Source: Linepithema humile (Eukaryota; Arthropoda; Insecta; Hymenoptera; Formicidae). Taken from it: a stretch of 64,000 nucleotides of DNA. The stretch spans positions 4,599,001-4,663,000 of the forward strand of contig NC_090132.1 of assembly GCF_040581485.1 (NCBI RefSeq), given 5' to 3'. Position numbers and translations under genes: made by a program. The notes beneath the pieces are model-generated. The model saw only the letters and a list, made by a program, of their open reading frames with translations. It was not told the origin of the DNA and made no database searches. Below, piece by piece: positions 27,777-39,982 of the stretch. The first letter of the stretch is position 1, and each line of letters opens with the position of its first letter.

Positions 27777-28423
27777 TTGCACAGCACGTACGCGATGCGC
27801 TTCACCTGATCAGGTGACGAGTTCTGCAATTTTGTGGAGCAAATTTGCCGAATAGGTGAGACTGAATCCGTGTCGATCGAAAAGGAATGCTGCCAATCGT
27901 AAATTATCCACGAGGGAATGCCATTGGAACTCCATGGAGTATACGCGGCTCGACGATTTTAGCCCGATAAATGTTGAGGCGCATCTTTGATCCGGTGTCC
28001 GCTTTGAAGTTGCAAGCGAGCGACTGAATACTCGAAGGTAGGGGAAACACATCGGTTTCACAGAGCAGTTGTCCCAGTGCCCTTGTACGCGATGGAAAAT
28101 TAGCGAGATTGTTTTTTTTTCTCTCTCTTCCCGACCCCCGACCGAAAAAGGGAGGAAAGGACACCATGCTGGTGGTTTTTCATCGAACGTTGCGCCAAGG
28201 CCACGCGAACGAGAAAAAGAGCGAGAGAAAGAAAGAGAGAAACAGCGGGATGGTAGGGTCGGTGAGCGCGGAAGATGCGTTTACATCGAGCTTTTCCGTT
28301 TCCGGGATATCCATCGATCCCTCTGTCAGCGGTCCTCGTAACCCAATCAAAACTTTCCCCTTCGAGGCTTACCTATCCTATTCCATCCGATCAGGTGAAG
28401 CACGTCGCATACAGACCGTGCGA
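27777..28423. mobile_element. Possible old DNA element bounded by inverted repeats
   Basis: The left end (27777-27811) and the reverse complement of the right end (28389-28423) agree at 27 of 35 positions. That includes the 12-base block CTTCACCTGATC at the inner side of each. This is the geometry of terminal inverted repeats around a 647-bp unit. The left end also forms a perfect 16-base palindrome, TCACCTGATCAGGTGA (27802-27817). I saw no clear target-site duplication and no transposase. Two minus-strand frames inside are open (27810-28061 and 27904-28167) without known relatives. Paired E-box-type sites are an alternative reading of the repeats. Confidence 0.35.
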
Positions 28424-31400
28424 TTTCGATATAGATGCTTTATTCTGTAAAAATATACGCGCAGTTTTTCGAATTCTATGAATTTATAATGTGATCGACA
28501 AAAATGTCTCCTCTATACAATAAAAGTAATATTCTGCGAACTATCAGAAAAATATTTCTTTTAATGTCTAACGATTTTTTTAATCATTTTCTATTAGCTA
28601 TCAATTTTTACTGTTGAAAAATTTTTATCGTAATCTATTCATTTTGTAATTGCAATTACTTTCTCCGATCAAATTTATTTTCCTCAAAATAATTTCATAT
28701 AATTAATTTATATGAGTAAATATTTATACGAATGGAAAGAAAAGATTAGACAAGTTATGACTTTTAAAACTGTCCTTCGCTGGAAAGCAAGCCACATGAT
28801 TTCCACGATATCGCAAGTAGCTCGAGACAATGACATGATTCCTAAACGGACGCTTCTGGAGAGACAAACAGTAGGAGAGACACGTTGTCATCGGCGATGT
28901 CGCGTTCTTCCCGGAGATCGGTTCGCGCGACAGAACGCGGAAGCGTTCTACTAGAAAGGACGCCGTTTACTGTTCACCGTTGCTTGTCATCGCTCTCGTA
29001 CCGACCGACCGCGGATTGTATCATTTTTTTGTTCATGATCTTTCTTACGGAAAATTACTCGAAAAGAATAGGATACTTTCAAGAAGAAGACAAATGCTAC
29101 TCATACTAAATACGTTCCGATGTGCGAATTCTCACAAATGACAAAAGTGGAAAATACATCTCTTAAATTGATTACGAATTTCACTCAAAGATTTTTCAAT
29201 TAATTTGAATCTTACTGAGAATTTAAGTAAATGTTATTTCTCTGTTTGCAACAGTTTATAATTTCTCTTCTGTATATCTATTTTAATCCTGAAGTTGAAT
29301 AATTTCAAAATATAATTTTAATAAGTTTCAATACTTCTCGCACTATAGATAGAGAAAATTGTACTTTCCGCACAACATCGCGTTTCTATTGTGCGAATAA
29401 ATGTAGGAATTATTTTCGCATATTCTATAGCATCAAAATCCAAAGTTACCCAAAATAATAGTGGTTTCACGCAGTTTCATACAAATGAAAATTCTGTGAA
29501 AGTTTATTAAAATTAATCTTCAATGTAAATTCTTATTTTTTCGATTACAATCCTACAATTTTTTCTCATTACATTTTTTTACATTCTGTCGATTAAGAAG
29601 AAAAGTATTGAAAAGTACGCGGCGCAACGGACGAACGAAAGAAAGTATCGTTCGACTGACTATCGTATAACATAATGGTAAAATAACTGGATTGAGTAGG
29701 AAAAAAAGAAAAATACGAGCGGAGGTGGACGAAGGGAGGATGTGGAGGACAGAAAGGGATGGACGGGAGCCGAGTTCACGCCTGTTTCTCCTTGCTCGTT
29801 AGTCACGCCTTCGTCTTTATGAATGGGTTCGCTCTCGTGGCTTTACGAGAAATCGTACTATTTTCACTACCGATGGCTTCTATCCTTTCTCTCCGTCCCT
29901 ACCTCCGCAATAGAGTATCGGGCAGCGTCCTCCATCGAGGGGCTCGTGTCGCATTATTACAGTCAGAATGGAAGACGGCCGCGAATCGATATTTCTCACA
30001 GTGCTCGTCATCGACCCCAGCTACCCTCGAGAGAACTGAATTCGGGATGCTGCCGATAATATCTCGCGAAAAATTGGGCGAAATGAATGCGGAGCGTGGA
30101 ATATGGCATAAAATAATTAATTCGATAACAAACAAATAGTTTTTGAATCATTTAGCGTTTTTTTTGCGTATTATACCTTTGTATTTCCTAGGATAAAGCA
30201 AATTACGATCGTTCAGCGTATAATCTACCATTAAATTCTCATACTAATGATGAATATTAGAGAAACCTTCATATCGAGGAAACTAATTTAATATCAGATG
30301 GTCAATTTCAGTACTATATGTGAAAATACGATGTTATCTATTTTTCTGAAAATAGATTAAAGTTACGAAGCACGTGGCACAAAGGTCATGTACAAATTTT
30401 TGTCAAATCGATTTCTACGTCTTCGAAAATATCTTGTATTTCTGTCGCAAGGGCGCGGTCAATTCTGAACTTCGCTTCATCGCGGCAAAACGGGAAGGAA
30501 ATGCGAACATGTGCATAATTACGATTACGAGAATCTAGAGACTGAGAAGGCTGAGAAAATATTTCTTATATAAAAAAATGTACATATATTAGCCACATCG
30601 ATTATCTCTCTTTCGGGTAGATTTCATATAAAATACTTAAAATTCTAGAAAATTCAACGACATATAAAACATACACTTGAGAAGTTTTCTCCTGTATTCT
30701 TTTTTATAAAATTATTAAAAAAATATAAATAAAAGTAAAGTCGCTCGGATTAAATCGACATGACACGGATGCTCAGAAGTTAATATAAAATTCAAGAAAG
30801 GAAGAAAGACGAAGTGTTTATTCGTATTGCCTCCTTCGTTGAAGCCTCTTGCCTGCTGAGAAGCTTCGCTTCTCTATAACGAAAAAATATAGAAAGGGTG
30901 AGCCCGAAAGAAAGAGAGGGAAAGTGAATCGGGGAAGAGAAACGGAGAAGAAGAGAGGGTGGAAGGCTCCGGTCGGGCAGTGGGAGGAGATGAGGGAGAG
31001 ATTGGAATGGTATTCAAGGAATGTCATGTAATAATCGGTCGCCGTTCGATCGTTTCGACGAGAGACGGCGCCACTTCTCAGCTGAGCGTGCCTCCGCTCG
31101 ACTGGACCGTAACGAAGACGCAGAAACGGATCAAATGTTGACATATCCTAGTTTTTATCTCGTTCGAAATCATTGCTGTTTACTTAGTTCCGAGAAAACG
31201 TGCATGTATCTGTATGTATCGCATAATTGAATATAATTTGCAAACGTTTCCATATTTATAATAACATTTATCTTTTATTTAAATCATTCAACACGATTTT
31301 TTAATATAATGAATATAATGTTAAATATTTTAACGTTAAATATAATTTTATATCGTTGAAGACATAATTTAATAAAGCTGTGGAAACATTAGTTCAAATT

Positions 31401-34400
31401 AACTCAAAATTTGATTAATGTTATAAGCTCTTGTTTTTGAAAAAAAAAGCAGAAGTTAAAAGCCTCAATTAGCTTTAATTAATGCACAGACGGATTTCAA
31501 ATAAATTAGAATTAACTGGTTTTTTTTTACATACATTTACAATTAAAAAATAGTTTTGAAGAGGCAAGAACAGGTGTCGTCTACGACAACGAGCTACCGC
31601 GAGACGGTAAGAGTAATAAATAAAAAGCGAGGGAAAAAAGAAGTGTACAAACGCGTCGCGAAGTTCGCCGTCTCGAAAGGGTGGTGGATTCCGGTTTTGC
31701 GATTCGGTGGGATGTCTACTCCGCGTACTTAGCTAGTCTCGAATGCGAATTTAATAAGGTGAATAAATCATTTTAATGTAACGCGCCCATACGTGGGTAT
31801 AGGAAGGGCGACAGCCGACGAAAGAATAGAAAAGGCTGACGCGCACGGGAAAAAAAAGAGAGAGAAAGAAGGAAAGAGCGAGGAAGAGGGTAGAAAACTG
31901 GTATTTTTGCGTTCGAGCACGTTAAGGGGTGCGTTTCGTGTTGCGATCATAAAAGCCGAGGTAACCCTCTGGCTGCGTCTAGACGACGGCGTAGTCTTCC
32001 TATCAAAAACAGACCACCGAACCGAAAAGGCTGAAAGGGCAAGGAACTTCACGCAATGCCAAGAAATTAAAGTTTCTTTATACATCCGCCTATACTCGTT
32101 CTATACCCCGTGTACTTCCCTTTCCTTCCTCCCCTCATCGCGTCCGCCGCCCCTCTTATCCATTCTCGTGTCCGGTCGGATAAAGTCGACGTTACGCGGC
32201 GGAAAGAAAAAGATACCCCGTCCAACGAGACGTCTGAAAGAGGAGCTTACAAAAAACTTCATGAATCATATTAAGAAATGGCAAGCAAATTAAAATTATG
32301 CCGAAACGAACAGAATAATGGAAAATCCTGCGTTCCCTCACCGTCGTACAAAGTGACGACAAAGTGATTCCCAATTCATTATCTGTTTTGTGATATTTTC
32401 GATTATTTCCAACTATTTTCTAGAAAGAAAAGCTTCAGGCTTTCAGACGAGACAAAGTTCAGTACGTCGTTGATTCATAAAATCGCTTACATTTCTGGGA
32501 ATAACTATAATACATTTTTTTCTTGTTATCCGTAAATCGTTCGAATATTTCAAGACAAAATAAACTTAAATATTAAAAAAAGCGTAAAATTTAATCGCGA
32601 CGATTTCGTTAGACAGATGAAAAGCAGGAATCATCGATGCCCGAGAAACGTCTAATGCAGTAGCTGTCACGGCCAGTCACCAAATAATTTGCATAATCGC
32701 GATCGATTACCGGCAGTTACCATGGCTGCCATGGTCATTGCCGCACGGCACCGTGTAGCACCCTCGAAAAATCTCATAAATTTCCGTCAATGATCTATTA
32801 CAGATGGCAATGCAGTCAATAAAGCTGTAGAATAACTATCGATGAACAGCTAGTTAAGAGATTATTAACAATCAATTTATTTTTACTAAATAGCAAAGTA
32901 AATTTTTGTTTGTCATATATTTTCAGATGTCAATCAAGATATAAATTTTAAATAGCGTTAGTTTCACGTGTATATTTTGTGCTACGTAAAATCAACATAT
33001 AATAGTATCATATTCATTTATGAAAACAATATAATTATGATTTGATATATAATAGCTTACGGTTAAACAAGACATTTGCTTTATACAATAAATATCACTT
33101 ATATTCTCTCGTTTCAGTCTAGATCTGGGTGTGTTCGGGCATCGAAAAGTTCTGTTCTGAATACTTCTCTCTATCTAGACACGCTTAGAAATATAAGCGG
33201 AGCGGAGCGGAGCTGATAAACGGTCTGTGGAATGTAAGATAAAGGCACCCAGGACCAGCTTGTGGTTGTCGGCGACGGAGAAGATACCCGCGAGAATGAA
33301 ACGGAGAAGGAAGATCGGAGAAGAGAGCGGAGATAAATACGCGTGCGTGTCTCGAGTGGAACAAATTGGAGTAATTGTCATCCGTTATTTGCATTACGCG
33401 TAATCATAAAATCAATTAATCGCGCTGTCCGCAAAAAACTACTGAGATTTGCTCGAACATTTTCAACGTTTTCGTAAGTGAGGAAATTCTCAGGCGATTT
33501 TCTGCAACCACCGGGAGAACCGGCGACCTGATACGGCCCTAGTTACAACAGATGGTACTCGCAAATAGACGATGGAAAAGAAAGATCCAAGATCAGTAAC
33601 CTCGATAGATTAAGAAATCGCGCGTGCTAACTACGTTGTTTTCTGTATTTCCAAAGATGCCACTACTCTTTTGCTTGAGCTCAACAAATATAATGTTTTT
33701 AACAAGTATTAAAACCGCTAGCATTTCCGTAAATTTACATTTTGGTGCTATTACACGAAAACGACTTTTATGTTTAACTTTAAATACAGAAATTGATATA
33801 AATTGTGTCCCATAGCTTGCATGATTAAACATTTAACTTTTTGGAATTGTATATGTAATTGTTATTTTCTATATATACCTTATCATTAAATTATATACAT
33901 ATTTAAACAATGAGCAATTGTACTCACTAGCTGGGGAACTGCAGAACGATTTGTTTTGCTCGCTATGGATTCCGTCTTATTGTTAGACCGCTTCATATCA
34001 ACTCCATCGAAGATGAATATCGAAAATTCGCATTTATGTGGATGATCGAACGAAAGGCAATGCTCTTCACTTACACAAAAGTCACGAATTTACTTCGCGA
34101 ATTAGCCGTGGCATCCGAAACTTTGTGCTGCAACGCGTCTACGCGCATAATTGTACTCGATTATTATCACCTTACGCATTCCACCATCCATTCGATACGC
34201 ATTCCGAGCAAGCGAGACGAACGACGACTGCTTGGTGGTTATGTGAGGTTATCACGCACGGACACGCACACAACTATCATGTTTTACCGTTTTACATCTA
34301 ATGAACACCGCGCGCCCATAGCGCTTCGATTCTCAGGACGTACTCGTATGTTATCGTTATGCCGTTACGCAGATATTATATGATGCGTCATGCTTACACA

Positions 34401-35714
34401 ACGACACGTAAAGATAGCGGCATTGTCGTTAGAAAGTTACAGAAAGTTAGACATACTGTACCGATCTCGTAATACGACGAAATGCGAACATCCGCGATAA
34501 ATAATATACCTCTGGCAATCGCTCGTCATTTTCGGGCGATAAATCAGCATTAATTCGAACTTGATATGCACTTCTGATGGAAAAAATACACGATTAATTG
34601 CGAAACATCTCTGTTGTGTTCTTCGAGCCGATGCAGGGGTAAAAATTGTTATGGCGGCCGGAGAGTGACGCGCGCAGCGCATCAGAAATATATCGATATA
34701 TCAATATTTCGAGTTGATACGGAACAACTTAAGACGGAATCTGTAGCGAGTGAAATAAGCTACAATAACCTAGCTTACGAGTACGACTGTTTATTATTTA
34801 AATATACGTATAATTATGACACAGACGCACAATTACAATTGTTTCCAGATTAATTTTCATAAATCTAATTGCACATCAATGCGCAAATCTCAAATTCAAA
34901 GCAACGGCGCGACGTTTCGTGCGTCATAATCGTCATGCAATGTTAATTTCTTCGATAACGCTGTCGGTCTGGAATATTCCATCGGTATTCGACAATTAAT
35001 ACGCGCCGAATGTCGCTACATAAAATCTTTCGCGATCATTATCGATTTAATGCCATCGCAACCGATGCATCATTTGCGACGCGAATCGCAGGTGGTTGCT
35101 GCGAAAGCGTCGCGCCGTTGTTCAAAAAAATGATTCACGATTTTCGTTAGCACAATGATGGCAAAGGAGCAATACTTACGCGACATAAACGCGTGTCTTC
35201 TCTCATCACCGCTGTCGTTCTTCCGTTTTTTCTTTTTTTATCCTCTCGCGCCGCGGTCGAGATAAACACGGCGGTGCGGCGTGGCGTTCTGTGGCGCCCC
35301 CTCTTGACCGATAGAACCGCCCCGTGATCTCACGGAACGCGGTCCCCACGCGCGGCGACACATCTCAGCCGCACGTACGACAGTATTCATCTTACATGAC
35401 ACTCGCTTCATAAGCACAAAGATTCTCACGACGTCTTTCACGGCGCACCCGGTATCGCGCGCGGCGACGTATCAACCTAACCTCGAAATCCGCGGCAAGA
35501 AGCCGCATTGGGACGCCGTGCGCCGCGATTATTCCGCATACCACGCATCGCGCAATATCTACGCATGCACGCATGTACTCTCAAACGCCGGAACGATGTA
35601 TACTCTGGTAGTGGGGTCGCCAAGCGTGCAACTAAACCGAGCTATCGTTGCGCGCGTGCGACGACACTAACCGCTTTCGTAAAATATGCGTATATTTGCG
35701 CTCAGAGTACTCAC
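28424..35714. other. Non-coding stretch, probably intronic
   Basis: No supported exon. The sequence is mostly AT-rich with purine-rich patches near 30890-31010 and 31850-31890. A GCGGA pentamer is repeated about three times near 33197-33213. A palindromic site containing TATCGATA (34691-34698), matching the Drosophila DRE promoter motif, lies beside a GC-rich ATGGCGGCC at about 34649. This is weak evidence for a second promoter. If the exons at 35715-35848 and 11048-11228 belong together, this stretch is intron. Confidence 0.45.
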
Positions 35715-35930
35715 CCTCGTCCGGGTCCTCTAGATCTTCTGTCTGGATGAAGGATATATCTGAAACCCACAAACACCACAGGTTAGCGGAAAATCCCATG
35801 TTTTTGAAGAAGTCTCGTCCCGTCCACAGGCACTCACTCACCCGCCATCTTGTAACAAACTGCGGCGCGCTCCCGCGGCTATGTTCTGAATTGACGCTAA
35901 TCGAGAGATAGTTTTTCGATTCTCGCGCTC
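35220..35930. promoter_or_regulatory. CpG-rich patch around the start of the minus-strand gene
   Basis: GC and CpG content rises sharply compared with both flanks and brackets the short first exons at 35715-35848. The CCGCCATCTTG on the plus strand at 35842-35852 is also a YY1/Pho-type site overlapping the start codon. This is consistent with a promoter region, but no TATA box or initiator was resolved. Confidence 0.4.
35715..35848 (-). CDS. First two coding exons of an unidentified minus-strand gene
   Basis: The minus strand reads ACAAG-ATG-GCG-G followed by a consensus donor GTGAGTG, giving a first coding piece of only 7 nt (35842-35848). An 82-nt intron ends in GTGGGTTTCAG. A 45-nt second exon (35715-35759) follows and closes on a strong donor (GACGAGG|GTGAGT). 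Joined, they read MADISFIQTEDLEDPDE with one base left over (phase 1). The start context CAAGATGGCGG differs from the TISU consensus (SAASATGGCGGC) at only the last position, which in known genes goes with very short 5' leaders and ubiquitous expression. The exon at 11048-11228 fits the phase and continues the acidic composition. The product is not recognised and the 3' part of the gene is not identified. Confidence 0.6.
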
Positions 35931-36149
35931 GCACTTATCGCAATAGCGCGAAATTTAATATTTGCATCGCATGCTTATTAGGTAATTTATTTTTATTTAT
36001 TAAAATTGCATAAATCATATCGGATAATATTCAAACCAGATAAATAGAAGGTAATAAAGAATTCGAGCATCTTCTATTTTGTTATCTAAAATTATTGGTC
36101 ATGTAACCCATATATCAATGTTGCCCCCTTTTTGCACATACGAGCTACG

Positions 36150-36194
36150 ATCGGTAGATCGCGATCGACCGATAGATTTCGGTGGGCACCCCTG
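36150..36194 (-). mobile_element. Relic hAT-like transposon end
   Basis: Read on the minus strand, the segment begins at 36194 with CAGGGGTGCCCACC, a typical hAT-superfamily terminal sequence. It then runs into a near-palindrome (36150-36173) built on GATCGCGATC flanked by ATCGGT and ACCGAT with one mismatched pair. Subterminal GATC-rich motifs of this sort occur in several hAT families. No opposite end, target-site duplication or transposase was found, so at most one end survives. Confidence 0.4.
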
Positions 36195-37458
36195 TGTTAG
36201 AATAACGGGAGAGGTAATTCATAACGAAAATAAGACTTTATAAAAAAATGTTTGCAAAATACATATATATGATAAAACATTAAATTTCTTATTATATCAT
36301 CTCAAGAATATAATATATATGTATGTGAATGTGTGTATGTAAAGTAATATACACTATATTATCGGTATTTCACAGTTTCTTAAAGATATGTTTACATTAA
36401 ATCACTAATTATGTCCATATGCACAAACTAATTAAAATTATCAAAATTTAAAAAGTTTGTAAATAATCTGAACTTTTATAATTTTAATAGAAGAATTTTT
36501 TTAAAAAATAAATAACTTTTTGAATTTTATCAGTCATAAGTTTCAATGCGAGTATCATTAGGCACAACCGATAAAAGAATGACGATTGCATCTGATATCA
36601 CGAAAACAATTAATAATTTAAAAATAAATTATATTTACATGTAAAATAAAAAAAAAAAATAATATTACAATAAACATTATTACTTTTTTATCAATTTGGT
36701 TACTTTTACAGTTCAGATCTTAGGTTTGTATATCTCATAATTCTGATTTTTATCTGTTATGTTCTTTTGATAACAAATATACCCAGGTAGCACATGTTCG
36801 TTTCATATACATTTCCTCTCTAAACGTATATGAATACATTAGACATAACTGCCTACCTGAAATACTTAAGTTGCTCCCATGGAGAATACCTATAAGCAAA
36901 ACTTTTTTACACGGAACAAGTAAAATGAGCTTTCTTGGCATTTCTAATTTATACTTTTCTCCTGATTTGATTTCTTTCTATTTTTACTTCTCTATTGATA
37001 TTTATTTTATACATATTCGTCTTATACATCATTTTAATCTCTTGAAATTAATGTTTATGATCTATTAAATCACAAACAGTATTTTTCTAGAAATCTATAT
37101 AGTAGAAAAAGTATGGGGAGAAAAGTATGGAAAAATTTCAAGAAGAATGTTCTGTTTTTTCATAAAACCTCTATTTGCGCTCCAATTAACGCTTTTGACT
37201 TTTAAACCACAGAATTGTTTAAATCTTTATAACGTACCATCATGAAATTCCTTTGTCTATAGCCTTTAATTCCTTTTTATCTTTTAATGCATTGTATTGT
37301 AAGAAAAATGCCACAGAACATGTGATAACTGTATATAATATACAGCGCAAATAACTATCTATCATAATCATGATTATCTTGTGACGTTCCCATGAAAATT
37401 GTACGATATAAGAGAAGTGATAAAAGAATTGGTAAATGTTGATGTGATATGATCGATG
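36195..37458. other. AT-rich region downstream of RSPRY1, including its 3' UTR
   Basis: No coding sequence is supported. The part next to 37459 must contain the RSPRY1 3' untranslated region. A minus-strand AATAAA (plus-strand TTTATT at 37001-37006), about 450 nt past the stop codon, is a candidate polyadenylation signal. The remainder is very AT-rich. Confidence 0.5.
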
Positions 37459-39806
37459 TCATATGTTATCAGAGCATATGTTATCATATGCTTGTCCTTC
37501 GATAGTAGCTCTACACATTGGGCACTCAGTCAGTAGATCCGAACACGTTTTGCAAAATCCTCTGCAAAAATAAATTGATTATTGTATTGCATTCTTGTAT
37601 AAATTTGCTGCTTTACAATTCAAATTTAAATCATATTACCTATGGTTACATGGTAGTAACCTTCTTGATGCTTTCTGGTCAAAACATAATGTACAAGAAT
37701 CTTCTCTAACGCTAAGTCTTCGTAATTGATCGAGATATATGTGTCTAGGAAGTATGATTTTGTCTTCTGGTTTCAATATAGCATAGTCGTTAAATTTTTG
37801 AAATTCTCGATCGGTGGGTGGATATTTAAAAGGTACATTCCCAAAGTTAAAAAGGCATTGCTGAAATGACATAAAACTAGCCGCTGCAAAGAATCCAGAC
37901 CTAAACATATCCGTAAAAATTATCGATTAATTATTTGATATTTAAAAAGTTTAATTTTATTCGTAACATAAAAACAGATGCATACCTTACTGTTTTAAAT
38001 ACTTGAATACATGGTTTAAGTGGTACACCATTGATAGAGAATATTATCTCTAATTTATTTAAATCTAATAAGCAGCCCAGAATATCACCAGATTTCCAGC
38101 ATGGTCTATCGTGAAATTTTTCACTTCGTGCATTATACCAAATCAGTCTGCGACAGCCATCATAGGCCAAAGAAAATATATCATCTCCTATGCCATATCC
38201 CTCCTAATATTGGAATAAACGAAAAATAATGTAGTATTATGCACGATTAACAACTGTGTAATAATTGTAAATGTTTTGAAATATAGGTATAAATAGTTTA
38301 CATGATTCAGAAACGTGCTATCCTTCGTGGCCCATCCAATTTGCATCACTCCTGTAGTTATTATCAGCGTTTCATAATACCATATGCCGGAATCTACTTG
38401 AAATGTACATCGTACACTTTCAAAAGAGTATGCATCACATCGTGCCTAAAATGAATATCATTAGATTAAAATAATGGACTATCCAGTAATAAAAAAGCAA
38501 AGAAATGTAGTATTAGTATAAGAATATATATATTTACCTCCAAACCATTAGGTGATATTTTCAGGTACTCGCTTACATCTTTCGTATTTAACATCACATT
38601 AATACCCGTTACATCAACCGAGTCGTGGGAATACTTTCTACCTTCCATTAAAACTAAAAAGAAGCAAAAATTATGTTATTGCTATTATATTATAACATCT
38701 CGTAAAATTATTATACTTACATAAGTTATCTAAACACCATTGTGCACAGAAACCAACTTGACGGCGTACATAATGTGTTTCCATAACAGCCCATTTTTCT
38801 AGTTCTAGCAATGGATTTTGCTTTTCTGCCATAAGACGTTTCTTAATAGTTACCTTATTCTCACCTATTTACATACAAGTATATATTAGTATATATTAAA
38901 ATTTAAAAAAATACAAATTTTTATTAACTTGCTTACTTGTCTGTGCAAACTTCTCTAATGCTATTAAAGAATATAACATTACATAAGGCTCGACATCACC
39001 TCGCTAGAAAAAGAAAATCGTGTTAAGATATACTTTATAAAATATACTGGTACAAATACTTGTAGACACTTCAACATTAATTAAATAAAATAACTTACTA
39101 GATTTGAAACCAAATAATCTAAAGTAGCATCGGATAATATTGCTATACTACTAGGACCAGCAAGTTTCTCTGCAATACAACCAAGTACTACACATATATT
39201 ACGTTGCTGTGTAGTTGTAATTTGTATTTGCCCAAGTTTTTGTGACAATTGAAACATATGCGATAATCGTAGCACAGAATCCTAGTTATCAAAAAATAAT
39301 ATTATTGTTTTTGTCATGATTTGTTTTTACAATATAACAAATGCCAACCTTTGAAGGTAAAGGGCAATCGTCTAATAGTAATATTATAACAGAAGGACCC
39401 AATGGATTGTGCATTGGAATAACATTGACCATAGAACTAACTACTTGTATCCAACCATCTTCCTTGTCCGCAATAGCATTTAATTTTAACATTGCTGGTG
39501 GTGGTTCATGATCACTAAATATATAAAAATAAACAGATGTTAGAAGAAATTTTTATGTATTTATATATATAATAACATCAATTATTATACTCACTTATCT
39601 ACTAAAGTATCAAGACTTCCAAGTGTTTCTAATACAAGTTTGTCAATATTTGCTGATGTGGGAAATTTAAAAGAAGGAGATGCTGAATCACTAGGTGAGA
39701 CTATACATATGTTTGGTTCTGGTATTATGGTATTTTGAGTTTCCGCATGACTGTTATTGCCACATGTCTCAAGTTCTGGACTGTCTTTACACAAACAATT
39801 GCCCAT
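37459..39806 (-). CDS. RSPRY1: RING finger and SPRY domain-containing protein 1 (RSPRY1), complete
   Basis: Ten coding exons join in phase: 39806-39595, 39514-39349, 39281-39099, 39003-38937, 38864-38721, 38653-38538, 38445-38302, 38203-37986, 37900-37640 and 37561-37459. They encode 537 aa, close to the human protein's size. The start is the ATG at 39806, giving MGNCLCKD. Gly2 followed by Cys4 and Cys6 is a likely N-myristoylation/palmitoylation site, and the human isoform has MGNSCICRD at the equivalent place. Family matches follow in order: CPLPSK, LGCIAEKLAGP, ALEKFAQ, VGFCAQW and DVSEYLKISP. The SPRY domain spans about 297-440 (GVMQIGWAT, YDGCRRLIWYNARS). The C3HC4 RING spans 486-520 (C486, C489, C501, H503, C507, C510, C517, C520). 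RSPRY1 is a putative E3 ubiquitin ligase whose human mutations cause a skeletal dysplasia; its substrates are not inferable here. It lies head-to-head with highwire. Confidence 0.96.
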
Positions 39807-39982
39807 TCCCACAAATTTGTTATAATTCTTTCGGTAGATTATTGCTGGCTATCATTTAGGTTACATTTACAGAGCAGTGATACAAGCGTGCTATCAAATC
39901 TTGCATTTGACTAGGCTGAAAAACAAACTTGGATAATAATATGTGTTATAAAATGTGCAGTTAAAAAATAATTTTACTTACC
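39807..39982 (-). other. RSPRY1: RSPRY1 5' UTR with a short intron
   Basis: The coding exon extends upstream to an acceptor (TTTGTTTTTCAG) ending at 39916, so the exon runs from 39915 leftwards. A consensus donor (TTCG|GTAAGT) places the end of an upstream non-coding exon at 39982, giving a 66-nt intron (39916-39981). The transcription start is not resolved. Confidence 0.65.

Noticed and set aside
31793..32293. 166-codon plus-strand open frame rich in Lys and Glu
   Set aside because: It starts at a non-ATG codon, begins in a purine-rich tract and has no family resemblance or splice context.
33175..33394. Two overlapping minus-strand open frames with GC-ending codons
   Set aside because: The plus strand here is a purine-rich tract with GCGGA repeats, which produces the pattern; no acceptor or donor frames it.
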